Made by a program: the position numbers and the translations under genes. The notes under the pieces are model-generated. The model was not told where the DNA came from. It saw only the letters and a list, made by a program, of their open reading frames with translations, and searched no databases. This document shows positions 36,701-64,000 of a DNA stretch of 64,000 nt, piece by piece (the stretch's first letter is position 1; each line of letters starts with the position of its first letter). The DNA comes from Rhea pennata (Eukaryota > Chordata > Aves > Rheiformes > Rheidae), in NCBI RefSeq assembly GCF_028389875.1, contig NC_084667.1, positions 60,552,570-60,616,569 of the forward strand, given 5' to 3'.

Positions 36701-36924
36701 AGTATTTCATTCCTAAATGCGTCTGTCAAGATGCAGCCCTTAGGATTGGTGAGCCTCAGATAACTCTTAGGCCATAGTCAGGACTTTCTCCTAGGACACA
36801 GAAGCCCATGTGCCATATCAAATAATATTAATGGGAGAAAGGAGGATTACACTACAGACTTTAGCTAGGGTGCCACCTTCCTCCCATTAAATCTGCGCTT
36901 GTCTGAGAGGCCAAATTAAAAAGG
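33036..36924. other. Intergenic region between two CR1 copies
   Basis: Contains a T36 run at 33703-33738 and a purine-rich AAAG stretch at about 36460-36490. No gene or assignable element recognised. Confidence 0.7.
33703..33738. repeat. T36 homopolymer
   Basis: Uninterrupted 36-nt T-run followed by cttgagc. Confidence 0.95.
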
Positions 36925-37230
36925 GTGTTGTAGTATCCTTAGACATTTGAAAGTGAGCCTAGATGGTGACAGGACAAGAGGCAAGGGGCAGAAATTGAAG
37001 CACAGGAAGTTCTGCCTGAACGTGAGGGGGAATTTCTTCCCTGTGAGAGTGACAGAACCCTGGCACAGGTTGCCCAGAGAGGTTGTGGAGTCTCCTTCTC
37101 TGGAGATCTTCAAAGCCTGCCTGGATGCAAGCCTGTCTAACATGTTCTAGGTGACCCTGCTGAGCAGGGAGGTTGGACTAGATGATCTCCAGAGGTCCCT
37201 TCCAACCTTACTGATTCTATGATTCTATGA
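36925..37230 (+). mobile_element. 5'-truncated CR1 LINE, well-preserved 3' end
   Basis: Contains the CR1 3' sequence gacaggacaagaggcaaggg, then aggaagttctgcctgaacgt, ctggcacaggttgcccagag, ggttggactagatgatctcc and agaggtcccttccaacctta, with the terminal tandem tail gattctatgattctatga. Short length and a 3'-anchored structure are typical of 5'-truncated CR1 insertions. It is less decayed than the copy at 31732-33035. Confidence 0.95.
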
Positions 37231-40060
37231 TACTGGACCTCTCCTGTTTCCACAAGAAGCTAAGGAGCATCTAGCATCAGCACACTGCTCAGGAGAACAT
37301 AATTCTTTGAGTCACGTAATCCAGCAAGGTTGTAATGCACCCTCTAGAGGGCACTCCAGAAAATGATTTCAAACAGACTAAGAAGGCACAAATTAGAATG
37401 AGAGAATACAGGGAAATAAAGAAATCCATTAATTACTTCATATTTGCTGGAAAGGGACAGGGAAAGAAAAGAGGTATCATAAGGAGAAAGAGACTCAAAG
37501 GACAAAATAAAGAGAACAGAAGTTCAGACAAAACTTGACTAAAGGTCAGTAGGCAAATTGGGGTGCACAACAGAGAAGCCTGTTCTCTACAGGTAACACA
37601 GCAATCTACATCCAATCCCAGTGCCGCAGGGAAGTAAAAGCCCACCTCAATGTGCCAATTCTTTTTTTTCCTGCTCCCAGGAGAGAAGACTGACTCTGCA
37701 GAAGACAGATGGCATTACCATTCCTTGTGATCCTGTGGGGGATTTTTCCAGATGAGGAGTTGGAAGCTTCTTTGCGCTGTTACATACAGCCTTCCTCTCT
37801 AGCACCTCTTGACTGCTATGGGCCTCCACCAGACTCTTTACCAGTATCATATTCCACATACATACACACTCTTGCATGCACTTTGGTTCTATGTAAATTT
37901 GAGCTAAACCTAGTAGAAAAATAGATAAATGTATTTGGATCTAGGGTTGTTATTTCCCTCTCCCTGCACCTGAAAAAGATCTCTTGCTGTCTTTTACATT
38001 CTTGCAATGTGTCTGTTTTTTATATCAGGAGTGCTAACAAAAACTGAGTTTCTAGCATTGATCATATAAAAGACAGTTGCTATGTTTTGCATAGAGAATC
38101 ACAGACAACACTACTTCACCCTTTCATATTAATTTCATCAGTCAATCTCAGCACTCTACTGTAGTGTTAGGACACTTATTCTGCCACTGAGAAATACACA
38201 GCACAGACGTGACAACTCTCAAAGTAATCCAGAAAACCACTGGTCAGCCTAGGAATAGGAATAGAATACATCACCTTCATCACCCAATGATCTGTCTCCA
38301 AGAGCAAGCAAAACCAAGGCAAATCTAAGGAATATTTTAAATAACAAGCAGACACCTTTGCTCTTCAGTTTCTTCATAATGGAGCAAATTAGCACAGAAA
38401 AATAATACTTCAGAAAGGTAACATGATTTCAGTTTTTTAGAGTTGCAAGCAAAGGGAGATGCTAAGTTTGATTGCTTTATCTTAGTTGCACATTAAATTT
38501 ATGACAACCTCACCTCTGTAAATAAGCACGTTTTGTACTGCTTTATTTTCTTACACTTTCCCTCCTCTGCAACTTTTCAGTCTCCATTTGCAAAAAGTGA
38601 CCTTCCTCATTCCACTCCATTCTCATTCAATTCCATCTTGTACTTGTTGTTGGATTGTCATCAAATTCCTGGTTGCTTATTTAGCTTCTCCTTTCAGCCA
38701 GTAATTTCAGAATGAGGAATAATTGTGACAGTTGAAAATATATGGAAAGTCTGCTATAGTCTGCATCCTTCTGTCTTCAGAACAGTATCACTCTCTGCAT
38801 TTTTATTATTAAAGTTCATAAAAGGTGTTATGTTTTGATCTTTTTGCATATCCACAAAGTCTTTAAAAATCATCACAATGATTTATTGAATACATTTGAA
38901 AAGCTCATTAGCTATTATTCAAAAAAAATTTCCCCAATCTTTTTATCATCCCACATACCAGGCCTGAGCGTGGGAAAAGATATTGCAAATCTTCTTCAAA
39001 GTCCGATTTGCACTTCATTGAATAAAAGCTAAAAAACAGGTTTCAAACTAAGGAGCCTCCATACCAAGGACCCTCCTTTAGACATTCTGGGGCACATGAC
39101 TGAGGCACTGCTAAAATGTAGAGAGCTGCTGGATTCAATCATGTCAAGAGCCCTAAGTCAAACTGGCATTTTTCAGCTGCAGTCAGAAAACTAGAAGCAT
39201 ATGCAAATCCATGGGGTACAGCTGTAAAATGCCAGATGCAAGCTACCTTAAGGGAGCTGGCAGCTACAGCCTGCACTAGAAACAATTTCTGAGTGACCAT
39301 ATCAGATAGGTGAAAAGAACATTAAAAGAATCTATTTTGGGCCTAACATGCTGTGGAGAGGAAAAGCTGCAACCACCAAAACCAAGCAGAGACGAACGTG
39401 ACTAGTGGTGAGGCTGTTAATGCCTCCTTTCAGAAACAGCCAAAGCATCGTTTTAGGCTGCAAATCCCAACGCAAAGCAGGCATAATCCTTTCCTTGAAA
39501 GAGTAAATATTACTTAGGCTTTTCTCTCGCAGTCATGGCAGAATCGGCTCTAGCCTACCCAGCCGGCCTGCTTCTATCTATCTCAAACAACGTAGGCAAC
39601 TATCAGCGGTCCTGCTTTAGAGGTATGCTCCAACAGCATCCAGTTCAGTAAGCAGCAATATCCTGGAATGCAATGTACTGTTACCATCACTGAGAAAATT
39701 ACTTACCAGAAAGAACTCCAACTACACTACAATTAAGTGTGTAGGAATTGAACAAAGATACGTGTTTTGCTTTAAAAAATACATAGTGAATGGAGATGAC
39801 CAGGGCCAATGATATACAACCAAATGAGAAAAATGTGGTATTTGTACTACTGGAAGCTATCAAAGCAAGGATGGCGCTGATTTACATTCATCATTTGATG
39901 CTTTCAATCAATTACATTTTCACATCAACCTCATAAAATATTCTCCAAAGCACTGTACTGGTCTTATCAGTCTTGAGCACACACCAGAGAGAGAAAAATT
40001 TATCAAGAACCTCCCTCACTAAAGCGTATTCTCTCAAAATCAGGGCCTAAACCATTTAAT
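37231..40060. other. Intergenic region between CR1 copies
   Basis: No gene recognised. Several frames of 60-76 codons occur on both strands around 37335-38007 without recognisable domains. Confidence 0.65.
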
Positions 40061-40318
40061 AGAATCACAGAATCAGCAAATGACAAAGTTTGAAGGGCCC
40101 TTGGGATCATCTAGGCTAACCTCCCTGCTCAAAGCAGAGTAAATGAGAGCTCAGGACATTTGTCCAGACAGGTTTTGAGTGAGTATCTCCAAGGACAGAG
40201 ACACCACAACCTCTGTTGGCATCCCATTCCAGTGTTCAATCACCCTTACAGTCAAAAAGTTTTTTTTTTTTTTTTTAAATGTTTAAATGGGATTTCTTGT
40301 ATTTCATTTTTTTGCCCA
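40061..40318 (-). mobile_element. CR1 LINE fragment, reverse orientation
   Basis: Starts with the reverse-complement CR1 3' tail (tagaatcacagaatca), continues through gggcccttgggatcatctag, acaggttttgagtgagtatc and ccattccagtgttcaatcac, then a T-run expansion and atgggatttcttgtatttca. It matches the CR1 3' region read backwards and is 5'-truncated and moderately decayed. Confidence 0.9.
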
Positions 40319-43300
40319 AATTGATTTCTAAAACAAGACCGATTTGTTTAAATTGCTGTACATCAATAAGCTGAACCCAGAACAATAATTACCATTTTAG
40401 CTTTTTCCAGAACAATATAAAGTTTAAGAAGGTATTTGTTCATTTCAATCAAATTTCAATGAATTCCCAAATACAGTATTGAAGAGCACAATCACTAGCT
40501 TTTGTTACGTGAGTTTTCTTGGTACTGCACAACTGTGTTGTCTGTCTGACAGCATTAGTACTATAAGAAAATAAGTAACAATGAAAGGAAATAGAGATGA
40601 TATAAAGAGCTTACAAATAACTAAAGATCATAACATTTGGGGTAGTGATTGTAGGTTTTGTTTCTGTAAAGAATTTGTATTCTTGTATTCAAAATAATTA
40701 TAGCATCTTCTGTGGCATGAAAATACGGATTATTTAAACAGCCCGCACAATTGTGAAGACCCTCCACATTCTGAAAGCGGAGCGACCACAGCATATGAAC
40801 TCATAATCTTCTTTAGACAAACTCAAACACAAGCAAGCATTGCAACGTGATAGAAGGTAGAAAGAAACAATGTGAAAACATCACAAAAATAGGATCTTAA
40901 CATAGTGGAATTACATTTAGCACAGAAGTAGTTCACAAAGGCCAGGTCTAGGGAAAAAGGTAGCGAGCAAGAAGAGGCAGAAGACCACATGAAGCAACGT
41001 TTCAGCGAAGGAAAAGCCGGTAACTGGACTCTATGCACTCTGAAGAACTGCAGAAGTAACTGGTGTTTTCACATACAAAGTCCTTAATCTGGTGCTCAAG
41101 AGAAAACCCACCACACTCAAAACTAGGAGCGTAACAAGCAAACAAAAAAAAAAAAAAGCAAGCACACAGGAAGGGGATGCTGAAGTAAAATGGTTTTGTT
41201 TAAAATGACTTCAGACAGAGCAACTAGTCATCACCTGATTAGAATGCAACATATGTTCCATTAGACAGAGCTAAGAAGTGTCTGTACACTCAGCTGCATT
41301 TGGGATAATAAGCGCTCATTTGCTATAGGCACTGTGTGTTCTTTTAGTCTCACTTCTAGTGCCAATTAACCTCCCTATTATTAAGAAAATTGAGCTAAAA
41401 GTGGAAGACAAACACATTCATTTGCAGTATATAACTGAAGAAACAAGATCCCTTTAACATAGGCTCATTTCTTCAAAGGCGTTTTTACCTCTACAAGGGT
41501 CTTTTAGATACACTGAAGCAAATCAAATTGTTCTAACTTCCATTCTCAAACCTCTCAGATAGAAACTCCATGCAGCTCTCACAGCCGTTTACATTTTTAA
41601 GCTTTTCTTCTACAACTCACTCTATTTTACTTTTCCGTCTCCACTATAGATTGTGACCTCTAGTTTTGGACCAGCATCCTAAATCCTGCTACTGGAGACG
41701 AAAATTTGACTTATGCTCTCTGCAAAGCACAGAGTGTTTTCTGTGTATTAAGTATACAGTACTCCTGTACTGATCGTTTAAATGTATGTAAACATTCTAA
41801 TCGTCACAAAAGAAAATCAACATTAAAGCAAAGATCACCAAACTCTTAAAAAGAAGGAAAAAAAAGATTTTACCTTAAATGTCTAATAAGTATGGTAATT
41901 AGTTTAAGTGGAAAAAAAATAGGATTAAATTCAAATAGCAGAAAAGATGGGTTAGGCCTGGATGAGAATGTTGAAGCAGCTGGGGAGCATGTGGAGTTTA
42001 CCTTCTGGAAAGATGATGATGCAGAAAGAAAAATGAAGAAATAGCAGTTTGTTTTACTGTGGGGTTGAGAGGTCATACCTTGTACAGAGTTTTGAATGTT
42101 ATACACCACAGTGATCTTCTCTCAGTTTGAAGGGAGAGCAACCTGACATATCCTAATGGGATTGTAGTGGATGCTTTAGTTTGTCAGAAGGTATTAAATG
42201 GAATTTTTGCATAATCACCTGGCTTCTGCCAAAGTCTCTTAACCCCAAACAGCAGAAGCAGCAGTGTTTCTCTGTTTCTAGAGATGTTCAGCTGACCTTG
42301 TCTTCTTCTGACTGCAGTCAATGCTAGACAGAGAACTGAGTGTACTTATTCACGGTTGCAAAGCTGTTTCCATGCTCTCCCCCCCTCCACCTCCCGCCAC
42401 CTTCAACTTGTGTTTTACTGAGATCCTGGGCTGTAATGTGTATGTACTACCAGTGGTCTGCAGAGAGCTGTTTTGGCATTTGCTTTACTGTAGCAAATCC
42501 CTTTACTTAGGATACATCATCTTCACCACAAACCAAACTCCAGTGCACTAAGCTCAGCATACACTTCAGGTGCAAGGACTGAAGTCAAGGCAAACAGCAA
42601 CAGGGAAGAGCAAGGAGACAGCATGGGTCAGTTTGACCAGCAGCAATACCTGAGCTGCCATCAGAGCAAGGAGGTTTAAGCATGTTTCAGGGAAGGCGAT
42701 AGTTTGATGGGCATTTGGGGGACATTCCACCCAAGTATAAAGGCCAACATGAAGACAAAGAACAGCCGTGCAGAAACATGGTATAGTGAACACTGATAAC
42801 GGCATTTCAGCAGTAGTGTACAAAAAGTGACAGGCAACACAAGAACAGCCTACGAAAAAGATGACCAGTAACCTGCTCCAACGGAGGAATAGTAGTTAAT
42901 ATTGGAAAAAAAAAAAGCAGAAAGAGGAATAAAGTTGTCAAATCCATGGGCTAATAAAGTGATCTTCGCTCTGATAATGTTAGAGCAAGGATGACATTTA
43001 TAAATGCCAGAGGGAAGAACGAGGGAGTTTTGGCTGCAAGGATAGTTAGAGAAGTATTTTTTAATATATGATCTAAAAGAATCTGCAAACTGTAAACAGT
43101 CTCTGAATGTAAAGTATGAAAGTAATCTGAGGTGAAGGAGATGCTCAAGTCACAGACTTTGACAGAGAAGGACAACAGTATGTTAACAATGATGGATATG
43201 CTGCTACTAATTTTCTCTGCTATACCAGAATTTAAAGAACATACTTTACCTTTCCAGGTAGACAGCTGTAATGGGGATAATCATTCAATCAGATGACAAG

Positions 43301-44380
43301 CAAGGTATTCTGAATAATCCCAGGTGAAATGGGGAAGAACATCCGTAAGACACTGCAGGTGTTGCCCTCCCAGTTTCACTGCTGCTAACAGCACTAAGTT
43401 TATTAGATACTGACAGTACTTTTGTTGTTACTGTTGTTCTACCTTATATATGGGAGTTAGAACAAAATCCAATAGCAACAATTGGCCCCAAAAATACCCT
43501 TCTGAGACAGTCAGCCTCACCAAAACCATCTGATCCATATCTGTTCCTGCACTTGGGAGACCAGATTTTCCTTGGGGGAGACTGCAGTAACCTTTGCTCA
43601 TTTGTGTTGCCTGTATTTGGACGCATGAAGTACATTAGCTCAGAACTCATCACAGCCTGTAGAGTGGCAGAAGAGTTCTCTGGATTTAGTAGTGTGGCTG
43701 GCTCAGATGCAGGTTTAGAAGCAATGGAATAGTAGGAGAGTTATGAGATCAGACTTGCAGAATGGAACAGGCTATCTGGCATCCTCTACAGAATATGGAT
43801 CATTCCTTCCACCTTCCATAACATGCACAGTAAGTTCTGCTAGGAATTATAGTCTGCTTCTTGAACCAGAAATATTTCAGACATTTAACATCTTACTGCA
43901 AGTTCTGTCCTTAATTTGAAGCATACTGTAATTCTTGGGTTTTTCTTCTTTTTTTTTCCCCCCTGTACTCTTTTCTTAAAGAGACAATCCAGCCTCCCAT
44001 AGCTAGCTCCTAGAAACAATTAATACTAGCCTCTAGAAATGAGATGTAGTATTATATATTGCACCTTGACCCAAGTGACTGGACTAGAAACAACTCTGAA
44101 GATTAACACAATCTCCCTGGCATCAGGAAGACAGCAAAATGAGGCCTGTCCTCATTTACCTCAGCACATAATGCATTTCTGGCACAGGGTGTATTACTTA
44201 AACTTTTTCCAAAATTATCTTTGAATCAGCACAGAGAAGAAACAACTGATAAAGGACAGAAAAGAATAAGTCATAGTCATTTCTCAAGTCTCTGTATACT
44301 TCAGAGACTTGAGAAACCGGAGAGCAGTTGTTGCATCTCTACAAATCCAGAAGGCTCCTACCACAAGAAATAAGAACCTA
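40319..44380. other. Intergenic region downstream of AKT1
   Basis: A/T-rich; no gene recognised. Contains a perfect 15-bp hairpin at 44280-44316 close to the inferred AKT1 3' end. Confidence 0.65.
44280..44316. repeat. Perfect 15-bp inverted repeat, 7-nt loop
   Basis: The left arm tttctcaagtctctg (44280-44294) and right arm cagagacttgagaaa (44302-44316) are exact reverse complements around a tatactt loop. It lies about 80-115 nt past the distal candidate AKT1 poly(A) hexamer in the AKT1 direction. Confidence 0.95.
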
Positions 44381-44396
44381 ACTTGTTAAAGCAAAT

Positions 44397-44402
44397 TTTA
44401 TT
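44397..44402 (-). terminator. AKT1: Candidate distal AKT1 poly(A) signal AATAAA
   Basis: TTTATT on + is AATAAA on the AKT1 strand, about 1.54 kb past the stop, with T/GT-rich sequence downstream. It is the only AATAAA between the stop and this point. Confidence 0.45.
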
Positions 44403-44904
44403 TAGTATGTTGAGGGAAACTTTCATATCATAAGTAAAAATACTAGAGTTCAACGTTGTTTAAAAAGTGATGGGCTCTCTGTGCAAACAGCAGTTTGATG
44501 GAAAGGGGAAGTGAGGGTTTCATAATATACTCCCTTTCAAATAAAAAAATTAAATGTTAGCCAACTGCAGTACATGTCGTCATTTTTATACAGTCAAGAG
44601 AATGAAAAACAAAAAAAAAAAAGGCAATTTAAAAGAACACAACCTACACTGGAATAAGTTCACTCGCAGAAGAGAGAATAAGACTGCTTTTATGAAAATT
44701 ACAAAGAAACATGATACAACAAAAATAGGGTGTGGGGAAATTTTCACTAAGATTAAAAATGAAAACAAAAAAAATTCACTTTTGAACACCATTATTATTC
44801 AAACACATATGAAATTTCAACCTAGCTTTTTTCCTAAACATGGGAAACACTGCTAAAGTGAATCTTCAAGAGTGAGAAGGCACCACAAACTGTCAGCTGA
44901 TACC

Positions 44905-44910
44905 TTTAAT
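44905..44910 (-). terminator. AKT1: Candidate proximal AKT1 poly(A) signal ATTAAA
   Basis: TTTAAT on + is ATTAAA on the AKT1 strand, about 1.03 kb past the stop, followed by GT-rich gtttgtggtg. It is an alternative to the AATAAA at 44397-44402. Confidence 0.4.
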
Positions 44911-44945
44911 GCACACTCAAGAATGAGGAAATGATCCGGCATGAT

Positions 44946-44947
<2 letters not shown>

Positions 44948-44986
<39 letters not shown>
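44948..44986. repeat. AKT1: A39 homopolymer (poly-T on AKT1 strand)
   Basis: Uninterrupted 39-nt A-run on +, about 950 nt past the AKT1 stop; it lies within the probable 3' UTR. Confidence 0.95.
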
Positions 44987-44988
<2 letters not shown>

Positions 44989-45937
44989 AAGTGTTTATAT
45001 ATATTCATATATCTTTTCATAAAAAACGGCAACAAGTCATTACTTCAGTGCCAAAATGTACTTTTCTCTGGCTGACTCACTAATTAAGATGATTTCTCAC
45101 TTAGACCTGTATGGTACTTTTATACACTGATGAAAGTGGGTGATTTTCTACTGTTGCATTTCAGATTAGATTGGTAAATCAATGTTTGCTATGTTCTGAG
45201 AAGCCAATCCTATTAAGCATTCCCAAACCCTACGCAAATGGAGTAATTAAATGCACTGTCTTGAATGGAATACTCATCTGTACAATGTAGCAATGGACTA
45301 GATTCCACTGAATTCAATTTGATACGTAATGTCTTGCAGCAGATGTTATAACAAAAATAACTTTTGCTTTTTGATTTACCTCACTGAGGCCATTAATGCT
45401 GTTCCTATAAGTTGGTTTTCTGGAGTAGAATGACACTTCACTGCTGTCCAAAATGAGTTTGAACCTTAAACCTCCAGAGTTTTGTTCACTTTGTTGCTTA
45501 TATTATTGCACTAGCTACTAAAGTCTTACATCTTCCTATATAAATCTAATTGTTCAGAATGCAGATTCTATATTTAGGTAATGAACTGTATGAAATAAAT
45601 AAAATAAGGGAATTTTCTGGTCAGAGTTGCTGATATGTTGAATACCTTAATTATTTCTAAAGTAAACAGTTTTGGTGTATATTCTTAAAAACCTATGGTC
45701 ATTCAGCATAAAAGCCTTGACTTAATACTTTACGAATGGATTTGTTTCCTTCTCAAAAATGCATCAAAGAATTGGTTTTAAATACAGAATCTGTGAGGCT
45801 TCCTACAAATTCATCTAAATTGTAATACAAACACAGTTTGTAATTCAGATAATATAGAAAGTTCTCTAGTGTCCATTGAAGTAAGGTCCCCAAAATGCAG
45901 TCTGTTTTGTTTCTGAATGGGAAAACATTGCAAAACA

Positions 45938-64000
<18,063 letters not shown>

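Larger units (their letters stand above)
44397..45937 (-). other. AKT1: AKT1 3' UTR (probable maximal extent)
   Basis: Sequence after the AKT1 stop on the - strand, to the distal AATAAA. It contains the A39 run (U39 in the RNA). No long conserved frame. Confidence 0.5.

Noticed and set aside
44554..44856. 100-codon Lys/Asn-rich + frame in the AKT1 3' region
   Set aside because: Composition follows A-rich DNA on the strand opposite the AKT1 3' UTR; no sign of a gene.

Overview
This is a vertebrate nuclear genome window, most probably from a bird. It contains split genes with canonical GT..AG introns, one CpG island, long A/T-rich introns, long homopolymer runs, and CR1-type LINE copies, one of which ends in the ATTCTATG-type tandem tail typical of sauropsid CR1. 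There are no operons, CRISPR arrays or other prokaryotic features.

Layout. (1) About 1-10240, + strand: the last eight coding exons of ADSS1, the muscle-type adenylosuccinate synthase paralogue. They encode 298 residues plus a stop; the 5' exons lie to the left of the window. (2) About 10240-23395: intergenic A/T-rich DNA with no recognisable gene. (3) About 23400-25530, + strand: a CpG-island promoter and the complete four-exon SIVA1 gene (179 residues, pro-apoptotic cysteine-rich adaptor). (4) About 25530-44380: intergenic DNA carrying three CR1 fragments (two on +, one on -) and homopolymer tracts. (5) About 44380-64000, - strand: the 3' part of AKT1. Five coding exons encode the last 204 residues of the kinase, with the DFG motif, activation-loop Thr, turn-motif Thr and hydrophobic-motif Ser all intact. 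The rest of AKT1 lies beyond the right edge.

The order ADSS1(+), SIVA1(+), AKT1(-) matches the human 14q32.33 neighbourhood. This supports each paralogue call, because the ADSS2 and AKT3 paralogues sit together elsewhere. The genes do not form a pathway: ADSS1 makes adenylosuccinate in AMP synthesis, SIVA1 acts in death-receptor and p53-linked apoptosis, and AKT1 is a survival kinase.

All exon joints were checked for splice dinucleotides and reading phase. The phases close exactly in all three genes, with no frameshift or premature stop. I found no new biological system. The observations most worth a second look are a perfect 15-bp hairpin just past the likely AKT1 3' end, a homopyrimidine / G-quadruplex-capable tract next to the SIVA1 start codon, the frame-neutral SIVA1 exon 2, and a possible relic hAT terminal repeat in an AKT1 intron.
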